Shown here: positions 41,936-53,339 of the stretch, piece after piece
How positions within the stretch are numbered: the first letter of the stretch is position 1
How the letters are laid out: each line of letters starts with the position of its first letter
Source of the DNA: Durusdinium trenchii
Lineage: Eukaryota; Sar; Dinophyceae; Suessiales; Symbiodiniaceae
Length of the DNA: 64,000 nt
Assembly: GCA_963970005.1 (NCBI GenBank)
Contig: CAXAMN010008369.1
Location: forward strand, 135,508-199,507
Direction of reading: 5' to 3'
Notes under the pieces: generated by a model
What the model was told of the DNA's origin: nothing
The model's input: the letters and a program-made list of their open reading frames with translations, nothing else
Database searches by the model: none
Made by a program: the position numbers and the translations under genes

Positions 41936-44900
41936 GCCAGACATGTAAGGCACACATCCACGGTTGAAGAGTTAAATTAGATAGTCTTCCTCAAAGTGTT
42001 GTGAGTTGAAGAGTTACATCCAAGGCACTCATCCACGGTTGAAAACTGGCAGTTTTTGAGTTGGGAATGTTTGTCACAGTTTTGGGAAGACATCCATGGA
42101 CCATATGGACCTGCTCCTGTTTCGCTTCACCGGTGCCGGGTCGAAAACAACACCGGGTCTGCAGGGTCTCTCGGGTCGATCAGCGACCGGATGGTTTCGC
42201 CACTGAAGCCACTGAAGTTGAACTGGGAAGTCTGATGGCTTTTCTGATAGCTGAACCGGATGATGTTGAACTGTTGTTGTTCAGGACGTCATGGCTCCTT
42301 CCGGAAAAAAGGGAATAATTAAGGAGTCAGCAGATAGGCCCTGCTCGTGGATGAGCCAGCAAAGACTTGTACAACGCCAGTTGGAGGATGGCATAACCTG
42401 AAGGTTGTATGCAGTGTCTTCTTCCATGCGTATTTTCCAACACTTGAAGTTTCTTAACGGATCTGAACAGTAGCATTGAGGTACTGTACTTGAATTCTTC
42501 CTGCCTGAATAACGTTTCTTCCGTGCAAAGTCTTCCATTCAAGTCCCGATTGCTCAGCCCTTTTGCTTGTCAAGACTTCTATCATTTGCTTGACGGACAA
42601 ATCTCCCTCTAGCTGAAATCAGTTGTCTTTCGATTCATCATCCTTTTTTACACACCGCTGAGCCGTCATCTCATCTCATCCCAATACGTCTCGCAGTCCC
42701 AGTGTCTTTGCGACGTCGCATCATGTCACGTGTTTTCTTGCATGAATCACGTCACCTCATCAGTCTTCGTCCGATTTTTCTCCTTTCATGTCCCATGCTT
42801 ACCAATCAGCCCTGAGCAAATCAGAACGAACAACACGGGCACTTGTGATCCGTGCAGTTGGTTTCTTCATACTCTCATAAGCCAGGGCAAGTCAAACATG
42901 CTGATGACGATTTTTCGGACTCCACATGGATCAGGAACACATGGAATTTCCCGTCTTCGCATCGTTCCTGAGTCGCCACGCGGAGTCAAGACGGAGTCGC
43001 CATGCGATCTCGTCCTCGCTCCTCCGGACCGTCCCTGCCTGTTTCGTGATCGGTGATGGGGTCGGTGGGGGGACCCTTCAACACCGATCCGTCCGGGGGG
43101 GCGTTCGCGCCACGGCTGCGATAGGACGAAGACAAGGACGATGTCTACACCGTGGAACGCACGTCGGATCGCGTCGAGGAGCGGAGGGTTACGGAGGTCA
43201 GAGGTGGTCGCACCGTGGGCGTCTGACGAGAGAGAGAGAGAGAGTTAGTTGGTGTTGGTGTGGGCGGAGTGGGCGTGTGTGGAAGTGTTTGTCGGAATGG
43301 TCACGTGGGTTCGAGGACAAGTTCAAGAGCTGAAGAGTTCTTTTTCATCAGGAATTAGAATTGAATTGGATGTTGGTGTCAAGAACAACAATATTTGTCC
43401 AGGTTTAAAAACTCATGCCAGGGCCAGTTCTCTCGGTTCTATTTCTCCAGTGTTTCCCCTTCGAATCTTTACATCGACTATATCCCGGGTCACACATGGC
43501 CGTGGTCACACACACGTTGCATCAGGACGTGCGACCCTCCCAACTACCCTGCTGAAAACTAACATGGACCCTGAAAACCACTGGTGCAGCTAGAGGAAAG
43601 CAGTCTTTCAGGGTACCATTCGACCCGGGTCCATGCTTCGTTTTCGGGAGTGGGTTCCACTACGGTGTTGGTTTGGCTGCGCCGGCATCGATGTGTCGCC
43701 GCAGGTCGCAGGAACCATTAACAAGACGGTTCTGCAGTTCATCAAGGAAGGTGCCGGCGGTGCCCTTTGGTGGGAGGCTGGAGGGTCCGGTCCTGCGTTC
43801 AGAAGTCAGAGCGAGTTAGGTTGGAAAGAACGGATCGCAGCAGATGGCATGATGGGTGGAGTAGGGTGGGCGGAGGGGAAGGGTGGCTAGGTGTTTCAGG
43901 GATTGTTGAAGTGCAGAGGTGCAGCGGATGATGCTGATCGCTTCTAAGTCCAGGGCGTCCAAGGGCCTTTATTGAGTTTTGGAGTAATGCCAGCTTGAAC
44001 CAGCAAAAGAGACATCGACAGATGCTTTCTGCAGTGCTTTCTGCATTCTTTGAGTGGGGGGGGCTTTACCTACAATACTTGCTCCCACAACTGAGGATTT
44101 TTGCCATTTGACATGAAAGGATTGGAAGAAACTTGTTTTGAGCATCTCACGCCGCCGCTCGCCAGGAAGGTTTCGACGAGGAGGTCAGTCGCAAGTGGCG
44201 CTTGGCCTAGGCTGGGGCTTGGGGGGTCTGGGTGACCAAGACACGGCAAGGATATGTAAGGATTCCTTCTAGCTTTAGCTCTTGACTGCAGATCACATTG
44301 AAAGTATCGTAAGGTGGGTGTGGAAGCCTCATTCGTAGATGATGGTAGACGTAGAGTGACATTCCTGAGCTTGAGCTTGTTGATGCCTTTTGGGTCTTGA
44401 GGCTTCATGGCGATGCAAAATCATTGTGGGAACCAAGAAGCTCAACCGAAGAGCGAAGCTGTCCTTCTTATCTAGCCGCTCTAGCCGGTGACATGTCGAA
44501 ACACTCCCAAGCAATCCCAGTCCCACAGATATGGAACAATACGGATGTGTGATTGAAAGAGGGGCTCCCGAGTGGTTGATGTTCACCTTCTTTTCCTCTG
44601 GTCCGCTGCGGACTCACTCCGAGAGCCCACACGTTAGACGAGGGCGGCTATTCCTGTGGGTGGTTGGGGGCAAGACATTGAAGAAACACATGGATGGATA
44701 GATTCCTCCAACTTCTAAGGCTTCAACCACCTTGTATAGATTCTTAGATGATGATCCTTGGGCCAAGCTCCATGTCCAAATTGATTCGGGCGGCTGGCTA
44801 TGAAGATTCAGGTGCGGCAGAATCGGACAGTGGATGAGGTTAAAGTGAAGCCAGATGACCCTGTTGGCCAGTTCTGCAAAGCTTTGCCGGCGGAGGCAGC

Positions 44901-45094
44901 CCCCCAAAAAGGCGAATCCGAGCAAATCCGAGCTTGAGACGAGCTCAGAGCCCATGTGAAGTGGCGGCAGACGGAGGAGCTGAGACAGGCCTGAACCGAA
45001 GTGAGCTGCATTTCCTTCACGCAGAAAAAGCGATCGGAATGCGACCGGAGCCACCTCCACTGAGGTCGCACTGGCTGTTCAGAGTTGCTGGCTG

Positions 45095-45905
45095 TTCAGA
45101 TACCGAGCACTGTGTGCAAATCCCCAAGTCTGTCAGAGAAATTGCTACGAGTGCTTTCGAAGGCTGCAGCTCCTTGATAAAATGGTCAATCCCCAATTGT
45201 GATTGTGTGACTTCGCACTTTGTGCCTGCCTAGGTTGCAGTTCCTTGGCAGAATCGACCATCCCCACCCGGGTGACTGAGATTGGAAGATTTGGAAGTGA
45301 TGAAGTGACGCCTTCAGATGCTGTGTAGCTGCACCTCCCCCCTCAAAGCAGCTACAGAAGAAGCCTTCAGGACAATCCCTGACTCTGTGACTTCATTGGG
45401 ATGTGGTGCCTTCTTGGGCTGCAGCTCATGACTATATATATTCTTGAGTATCTCTTCCACTGCTTGGCTTTCATTGATCAAGATACCTTGATTTCGGCTG
45501 CAGCCTGCAGCCTGTTCAGGAGCGTGACCAGGTGCCAGTACCTTTGTGAGTTACCTTCGAAAAGGCACATCCCTGAACTGCAACTCGTTAAGAGAGTTGA
45601 CAATTTAAGGCCTTTGTTTGACCTTTATGACTCATATTGGAAACAACTTCCAAAACTCGAGCAGCTGCTGGGGCAGGATTAAGCAATATCAACTAATTCC
45701 GTGGAGTGCCTTCAACGTTGACCCTCAAGTCTGTCAAATTGACTCAGTCGCTCGGCTTGGCGCAGAATTGACTCAGTCGCTCATCCCCAACTGTGTCCGT
45801 GACGTGCAGAAAGCGTGCCTTCAAGGACTGTATCTCAATGCACGACTTGACACTGATTTCTGACTGACTCGCTGACTGGCAGATGCCTTCAAGGGATGTA
45901 GCTGA
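45095..45905 (+). pseudogene. Decayed BspA-type leucine-rich-repeat gene
   Basis: Successive fragments match the LRR_5/BspA consensus (I-P-x-S-V-x-x-I-x-x-x-A-F-x-G-C-x-S-L). At 45117 IPKSVREIATSAFEGCSSL is nearly perfect. It is followed by SIPNC (45188), GCSSLAESTIPTRVTEIG (45235), TIPDSVTSLGCGAFLGCSS (45372), and weaker IPNCVRDV and CLQG fragments near 45785-45830 and 45875-45900. Units fall in different frames with stops between them, so no intact protein can be read. Repeats of this family are abundant in protist surface and intracellular proteins. Extent is approximate; an expressed multi-exon gene with one repeat per exon is a less likely alternative. Confidence 0.6.
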
Positions 45906-46048
45906 TCAGGACCAGTGAGAGTTCCAACCGCTTTTCCGGCTCTGTTCGGAAGCTCCTCCACTGCGGGGGATCGGACCAGAGATCGAACGGACGTGCGGAT
46001 CGGCTTACAGGTCGAGAGGCGTCCCACCGAGAAATCCGGGACATCACC

Positions 46049-46161
46049 CAATTCCCAGACACAACCCATAAAACTGCCATAGGACTGTCAATCAGGCCAG
46101 GGGTGGTTTTGGGGGTCAATGGGACGGCATATGGCGGCATACATGGAGTGTCTGGGAATTG
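46049..46161. mobile_element. Foldback (MITE-like) element, copy 1
   Basis: 113 bases with perfect 14-base inverted termini, CAATTCCCAGACAC and GTGTCTGGGAATTG. The centre contains GGGGTGGTTTTGGGGGTCAATG, almost identical to the centre of 48502-48589. No coding capacity. Non-autonomous element or recurrent hairpin; no target-site duplication could be settled. Confidence 0.65.
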
Positions 46162-46320
46162 TTTTTTACCGGGCCAACTGCTAAACCTAGCACGACTGCA
46201 GGTTCCTAGCACGGGGAAAGCGAGGACCTCACCCCAGAATGAAGCAGAAAGCACAAAGAACCTTTTCTTCACATTCTTTGGACACTTTCAAGCCCAAAAA
46301 GGCTTCCGGTGACCAAGTCT

Positions 46321-46510
46321 CAGCTCGGCTATGGAACCACACCAAAAAAGGGTCGGGGTCAAGCTCCGCCACGCCAGGGAGCGTTTTCGACACCATGGAA
46401 GACCCTGAACCGCCCCACCCCACGGCGGGCGGATCCAGAGTCGAGTCGAGTGCCGAGTCCATTTTCCGGAACCGAGCCAATGTGGACGGTTCCTCTTCGG
46501 TCGCTTCAGG
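46321..46510 (+). CDS. Candidate exon, unknown product
   Basis: An open Ser/Pro-rich frame reads KKGSGSSSATPGSVFDTMED, then PEPPHPTAGGSRVESSAESI, before TCAGGTCGGT, a possible donor. A second frame is also open here, so the assignment is weak. Confidence 0.25.
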
Positions 46511-47639
46511 TCGGTAAACCGGTCGCCATTTTCGTCATAGAACACACAATGCGCTCTGGACTAATTTGGGAGTTTGTTGTAAAAGCTGTTTGTTATGGGC
46601 CTTATGGGTGTTCTGATGAAGTGCCATTTTTGAGTCACCTGCGGTTCGACATTTCGTCTTCGGACTCTATGGTGGACCGGTCCACAAAAGGGCGCTGGTT
46701 CGTCGCGTGCCGTTTCTCATGACTGGAACCAGCTCGCGGGCCGTTTCAGTCGCGTAAGCTTGTTGGCATGCAGGGCACATCTCAGGTCTCACTTGGAGCT
46801 TTCATGACAGTTCTCCCGACTCCCAACAAACACACAATTCGGGTATTTGCACCCAAAGGACGCTTATTACATCAATCACTCATCATATCCAGAAGAGGAA
46901 ACATATAGCCCGATACTGAACGGCACAAAAGCAAGAGGAACATAGCCAATAATCACATGGACAAGATCAGCAGCCATTGACACGTTTCTTTATCAAGGAT
47001 GCAATCAACCCTTGATTAAGAATTACAGTTGGTGTGTTCGTGACTGAACTCCAAGACTCTGTTTGTTAATTCTGTGAAAGGCGGTTACTGGAGTCTTGAG
47101 GTCACAAAAGAAAGGTCATGAGTTATCGCAGAAAGCAGACCCACTGTTGGCCCGGCGCTGAGAAAGCAGACCCACTGTGGGCGACCGCTGCGAAAAAAAG
47201 GCATTCCACGAGTGGGTCGAAACGAAGCAAACTGGGGGACTCCATTTGGTGCAGATGATCTCGCATCGGCGACATGCTGGGATATTCTGTTTGTTTTTGT
47301 GGTTTGTTGGGGATTGACAACTTGGAACCTGCCCGATGTGTTCTGGCCAAAGAGCAGTATTTTGAGAACGGTTGGAGAGTTTAGTCTAGTCAATCTCTTG
47401 TTGCGCATGGTTGTGCATGGTTGAGGCTTTTGATCAGTTTAGTACAGTTCAGTCACGTGGTCACGCGATTCAGGATTCAGAGAACAGGTCGGTGTGTCTG
47501 TGCGGACTGCCCTGCTTGATTCCGAAATTCCGTTTGGTCAGCCACATACCCTGGAGTGGCAAGATTCTATTGAGCGTGGTGATTCTCAGCAGGATCTGCA
47601 TCAGTTTCCAGCAATCCTGATAGATGTGTTCAATCGTTC

Positions 47640-47930
47640 CCGCCCAAGCAAAATCCCGACCCAGCAGAGGGAAAAGATGTCCACGGAAGTGTTTGAGAAG
47701 TTGACCAACGACGAGGACATGTCACATCTCCAGTTCGGTTTTTTCTTCCACGATCTTCCACGCAATCTCGTTCAGTTCGCTTCATGTCGCCGACGTCAAC
47801 TCCCCAATCCACCGAGAGATCCTTCCGCAGATCAAAGGGTTCAAACGTCCCACGAGCGGAGAAAGCTTTCGCCGTCCAACCCCCCTTCCGACCGAAAAAC
47901 ATGGCTTCGCAGATGCGCCGGGATGCTCAA
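47640..47930 (+). CDS. Candidate exon pair, unknown product
   Basis: IPTQQREKMSTEVFEKLTND (about 47651-47710) and, in another frame, RSKGSNVPRAEKAFAVQPPF then RPKNMASQMRRDAQKK (47830-47935) are protein-like stretches. A short T/C-rich segment (47735-47785) between them could be an intron. Not recognised. Confidence 0.3.
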
Positions 47931-48501
47931 AAAAAGAACGTGTGTGAGGGGGCGGGCGGCACAACGGGTCGGCGAGCAGCGGGCTTCGCCAGGCTTCGCG
48001 GTGATGTAGGGGTTGGACTCTCTAACTAAATGTTGATGCCAATCAGCAACTACCAGGGAGCATGTTCAGCATGAATCAGCATGAACCTTTTCAATGCCCT
48101 TTCAGCACTAACATCCACATCCATTTTGGATGAGCAGATTGGCCACCGGCGCTCCATTCACTCAGGCTCCTGTGGCCTCAGAGAATGAAAGAACACCATA
48201 AAAAGACAGTGTGCAACTTACAAACAATCAGATCTGTCAGAGGAATTTGTAGATCTCTCCATCAATTGGCCACAACCCTCCCAACGCGGCCGCGGCTGCA
48301 CCGTCCTGGCAGTGTGGACGATGTGTCAGGTCCTACCTCAGCAGTTTTGGCAAGGAAGCTGGCGTGGAACCCCAGATCAAAGGTCGTTGGGTTCCGACTG
48401 CTGCTCCGCGGCGGTGCGAACAACATCCAACTTAAGACCAGTTTTCATGGGTTTTGACCTGCTGGGCTAGTTCTCCCTTTGTGTTAATGGAATATTACTG
48501 T

Positions 48502-48589
48502 ACCCAGACGCTCCATGGGACTGCCATATTTGCCTACATTGGGGTGGTTTCGGGGGTCAATGTAGGCATATGGCATGGAGTGTCTGGGT
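48502..48589. mobile_element. Foldback (MITE-like) element, copy 2
   Basis: 88 bases forming a near-complete hairpin. The left arm runs ACCCAGACGCTCCATG ... TGCCATAT ... GCCTACATTG; the right arm runs CAATGTAGGCATATGGCATG, then GAGTGTCTGGGT. The loop GGGGTGGTTTCGGGGGT is shared with copy 1, which also has CCAGACAC termini and the CATGGAGTGTCTGGG arm. Confidence 0.65.
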
Positions 48590-48599
48590 TATATAGTTC

Positions 48600-51500
48600 A
48601 TCTGAGTTCAATTCAGATTGCTTTTGTGAGGGAGCCAATCCAGAGGCATTCAAAGGACGAATGAACGGTACTTGGTATCCCCAGCCCTTTTGAGTTTGTT
48701 GACGCACACCTAGAAGCGGATGAAACCCTGAAATGGCCACTTTACGATGGGCCTTGTCCCAATGGAAAGATCCATTTCCATCCAATCTCCCCTGGTTTTT
48801 CAGCCGCAAATTGGATGGAGTTGCCGCGAGTTTGACCCAGCGACGCCCGAGTCACCGCGACCGGGAGCGCGAGCTTCGGAGCGACGAAGCGCCAGCGACT
48901 CGGTGACCGCGCAGGGCTTCGCATTGAGGGCCGCCGGAGCCCCACGCGGCTTCTCCTCGTTGCAGCTGAAGGCGGAGCGGCGGAGCGGCGGAGCCGAGCG
49001 AAGTTGGTGGTGTTTCTCTCTTTTTTTTGGCAAGTTTTCGTGGAAAAGCGAGACCAAACATGGGAAACAACCTGGAATGGCAGCAGCTGAAGGTGGTAAC
49101 TTTGGCGGTCAGTGGCTGCAATCTTGAAAGACTTTAAGATATTCTGGTTGTGAAAAAAGCTTATTCAAAGAGTGGGGTGGATGCTTGGATCAGAAAGCTG
49201 GACACGTCATGGAGGCCACCCTTTCCGAAAGGTCTCCGAGAAAGGTACGGTATGATAGCTACAGGATCTTTTTTATGGAATTAGTTGGAATTTGGACTAC
49301 GAGGAAAAGAATCCAGTGCAGGTTCCAGGTTCGCCCTGGAGAGGAAAACCACGGTTTCGTTGTGAGCTGTTCAGGTGGACGACTTCTGCTTCCACGTTGA
49401 GAAGAACCTCCCCAAGGATGGGAAACAGGCGCCACGGGCACTGCCCTGCAGCTTTCAGATTTCAGCGGTCGAACGCCATTTCAGCTGTCGACACGTCATT
49501 TGTCTCAGTGTGTTCCCATATTTTCTTAAGTGTCGACTAAGGATCGGCAACGAAACTGACAGGACCAGCGAAACCCGGGTGGTCTCAAGTCTCAAGCGAC
49601 CATGTCATAGGTTTCTTGAAATATACTGGTCCGGGAATGGTCCAAAATGCTGGTGCTTCCTTGGTCAATATCTAAGTACCACCGCAGCCAGAAAGGTCGC
49701 CGAAAGGTTACTACTGAACATGTACAGCTTCGCTCGCCCATGCTGAGCCACACCCTGCGGAACCACTGGGGCTCGGTGTATGGGAAGAAGCTCCAGCAAG
49801 CTGCCAGGTGGTGTTTGCAACAGCCTGGCTGGCCACTGACAACGTCTTCGTGGCTGCTCAGCTGAAGTGAAGACAATGAGACGCAGAAAGAATACATGTT
49901 GTTGTCATTTTGTATCATCTTGTCACTCCATGACTGCCTTGTTCACGCTACAAAACTCTGCTATAAGCAATGTTCCTTTCATTCCGCAAGCTCATGTCTG
50001 TGATGTGGCCGGTTTTGTCATGCAACCCTCAAAAAGCAATGATGAAAGCAACGACCCTCTAAGTTTATGATAGTTTATGGCATCAGGATTTGGGATAAAC
50101 CAGAGGCTCTGAAAACCTTTCCAACCAGAGGCTCTGCTTTTCTTTTTCGCCTCGGCGCGCCCGCAGTTCGACCACCGCCCGCGGCCAGAAAACCGGCTTC
50201 GGGGGGCCTGAGGCGCTCATGCGAAAACACTTCCCTGAAGTCTTGAACGGTCCGGAGGCTCAGAACGGAAGGAGGGACGCTTGAAAGAGCTGGGCGCGGA
50301 ATGGCGGAATGGTGGAATGGTGAAGATTGATTGGAAGGAGTAGTGAGGTCCTCAGATGCAGAAGATACAAATAGAGACATCCACAAATAGCCAGTGAAAG
50401 GCTGGGTGAGTTGGCGCAAGCACATGCTTGTACCATTAATTATTAATGTATCCTAAGTGGCTTAAAGGAGTCCGGAGTTGACCGTGAATGGAATTCACAG
50501 GAATTCAAAGATGAACTTCTTGGAGCAGCAGAGCCTATGGCTCGCTGCTCGGGTTCGTCAGGTTCGAGTCGAACGGACACGGGGACACGTCGACCCCCTG
50601 GGCCTCTCGGCCTAGAGGCTCTCAGTCTAGAGGTCGAGGAGTCCCACAGACAATGGCCAAGTCAGTCAGAGTCCATTTGCAGGATTCAATCATTTCAATC
50701 ATAACCACTTGTGATATACATGGAATCAGGCGACAAAGCATATGTGGTAGAAGTCGCTTCTTATAAAGTGGCAGTTCTCGTTGCGTAGCACCACAACCCG
50801 GTGGCCATGGGCTTCCACAAGGTCTACAACTGCTCACGTTGAGGACACACAACCGCTCTTGAAGGAACACTGGATTTCTTTTTCCCAGAAAGAAACCAAG
50901 AAGCAGATGCTGCGACGCACTGGGCACCGATCGCCACGTCTGAGGCATGAACCTGGTGGCGATCGACACCTTGCACTTGTTCCCCACCACCCTGGAATGT
51001 GCCAAGCTGGTGGAGGCGACGGAGCAAACAACAATATCCTCCTGCCTCAACTCCTCCTGCAAGAAGCTCCTTCATCCGCTTCTGTAAGGGGCAAGAAGAA
51101 GTCCGGAGGAGCTTTTCAAGGGGGACTAAAACATCAGGCTGAGGACGAAGGCATGTGAGAAGGCATGAGAAGCTGCATCCTTCAGCTTTTGCAGCCGAAC
51201 TTCTGACCTTAAGTCAGTGCATTCTTAATATGTTGTCTTTTTCGTTCGACAGTCCCCAGGAATGTCATGGAATTTTGGTTCGACGGTCCGAAAGGATTTC
51301 CGTGACTTTTTCCTGGGTGAAAACAAACGAAGCCTGCAGTGAACTCAGTCTTGCTTTTCGCCGCTGTTTTCGTTGCAGCATGTTCCTGAGACCCGCAGGC
51401 AAAGTACGGAAAGAACGCCTGGGGGCCTGAAGTTGGAGTATGACCCGGTATTTCCAGGATTGTGTGCGAGTCTGGAGTGACGTGGGAATCTGATTTTCTG

Positions 51501-52610
51501 GACATGACGTAGGGGGGTATCAATCAACAAGTACAGTACTTTTCCTTCTGATTAACCGTTGACAGCTAGTAAGAACACAGGAAGTTGATGAAGTTGATTG
51601 TTTTGAGAAGTTGATTGCGGTACTACTGTGTTTTCCAGATTCCTCGCAATTCTTGGTGCCTTACTTCTTATGTAGTTTCTTTTTTGGCAGTTGGCCTTAT
51701 ATTCAGAAGCATTCGGGGGAACCAGACGCAGAGCCAATCAACCAGACGTCAGTCCAATGTCCACTACTTGGTTTGTGGCTTTGAGAAGACCCCACCGGTG
51801 CACCGTTGTTCGTTTCTCTTCCCTAAGCCTCGGCGCTCGTCTTTTCAGATCCACTGGGACCAAATCCCAGTTCGCCCAGGCCATGTGGAAGATGCCTGCT
51901 GGCGTCACCACGTGCCTTGGCGCAAGTCGCTGGCGGATTCGACGAAGTGGTGGAGTCGGAAGGAATCACGTTCCAACACCGGAATGCGTCACACGAAGTG
52001 TCACACCTGGACGCCAAGGGGCTGAGCATCCAGTATACGGAGAGTGCGACCGTTTTGGTCGTACGGTCGTTGGGGGAGTTTGCAAGGGGTTTTGTCGAAT
52101 TTGCTGTGATTGACCATGTAGATGTATCGATTACAACTCAGACATGGACACATCCCCAACGATTCAATCTCATGCCTTCCACACCTCTGCATACTGGCTC
52201 CATCCTGTCCCACCCATCATATTTGTCAATATTTGTCATCCGCCCAACTTCACATGGCCAGAACTGGTCCTCGATTGCAGACCCAGAACTTCACCTGGTC
52301 TGCTCTGCACGACTGTGCTCCCACGTGTGCCCACGTGTGCCAATGTGCACCGATCAGCAGCGATCATGTCAAACCAGGAGTCACTGACCAAAGCCGTGGC
52401 TGGCCGCAGGGTCCTGCAGGGTCCGCAGAACCATAGTTCACCCGTGTCTTTAGTTCTCCCCAGAGACGTGGATCACAAACTTGGTCTTTTGGCGTCTTTT
52501 TGCAGCTTGGCGGTACATCCATGACAGGTGGTTTTGGATGGATCAGGCATGATCAGGATGCTTTTATGTGTTTTTACTTCTTTTTCTGCCTTAGGCAAGC
52601 CCTCTAGGCA
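48600..52610. other. No recognisable gene; scattered open G/C-rich patches
   Basis: G/C-rich patches at 48830-49000 and 51846-52030 are open in more than one frame. The second contains GGFDEVVESEGITFQHRNAS, which looks protein-like. No domain, splice pair or repeat structure could be fixed. Confidence 0.45.
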
Positions 52611-52618
52611 AGCCGCAG

Positions 52619-52754
52619 GACGGTACGTGGCACCGTGGCTGGCCCTCTTTTCGAGGACCGAAGAGTTCATCGCCAAGTACGGCGACTGCGAGGCCGGCGC
52701 TGGGAGCGGAGCGGGTAGACCGCGTGGTCGACCGCGGGTTGAGCGCGGCGAAGG
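52619..52754 (+). CDS. Candidate exon, unknown product
   Basis: Acceptor GCCGCAG (ends 52618) and donor GTGAGG (52755) bracket an open frame reading GRYVAPWLALFSRTEEFIAK, then YGDCEAGAGSGAGRPRG. G/C content rises sharply relative to the flanks. Product unknown; downstream exons not linked. Confidence 0.4.
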
Positions 52755-53186
52755 GTGAGGGGTCCTGGGCCCTTTCTTCCAAGGTGTGAGGGGTGAAGAC
52801 GTGATTGAACACGTGATGAACAGGTGGGCAGACCTGGCGCTGGTGCATGAATGGGAGGGGACAGTTTTCGGGTCAATGCGCCTCTTTTTCTGGCAATCCT
52901 GTAAGGTGGTTTGGGGTCGGAATGGTTCGAGGATGTTCGAGGTGTCCTCGGCGTGTCGTGCTCAACTTAGTGATCATTTCAGCTCGTGGGCCCTGCCAAA
53001 GTCCAACAAACACACACACACACCCCATTTTGAGTACATCCGAGTAGGTGGTGGAACCTAAATAGAAATCAGAACAGCTTCAAAGCTTTAAACCCACACA
53101 TGCACCCTTTTTTCATGACATTTCTTTTGGGCCATTCTTTTTGAGTCCCCCTTTTTTCTCCGAGACTCCGGCGTGATTTGACTCAG

Positions 53187-53330
53187 GAGATGGACTCCGC
53201 GGATTTCGACTTCGTCAGCAAGGCCGCGGCGTGGCGGGCTACGGGTGCCACGGAGCACTTCGCGGAACAAACCTGCCACGGAATCCCCGAGAAAACACGA
53301 GCTGAGACTGAGACACATGCGGGAAGTAAA
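53187..53330 (+). CDS. Candidate exon, unknown product
   Basis: After a GACTCAG acceptor the frame reads EMDSADFDFVSKAAAWRATG, then ATEHFAEQTCHGIPEK. Strong third-position G/C and no stops; the 3' limit is uncertain (possible GAAGTAAG-like donor near 53320). Not recognised. Confidence 0.4.
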
Positions 53331-53339
53331 GCCTACCTG

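Larger units (their letters stand above)
38660..45090. other. 6.4-kb region without a convincing gene
   Basis: Short frames only. It contains a GATA microsatellite (39215-39236), a GA run (43223-43241), C-runs near 40230, one exon-like patch on the minus strand (41725-41935) and an open G/C-rich patch near 43100-43230. No transposon motifs or MTase motifs were seen. Confidence 0.5.

Noticed and set aside
44070..44408. 112-codon minus-strand frame
   Set aside because: No motif, splice support or composition distinguishing it from chance frames in the region.
50545..50580. tRNA-like B-box GGTTCGAGTC
   Set aside because: No matching A box, acceptor stem or anticodon arm could be built around it; the strings are part of a local GTTCG-rich stretch.
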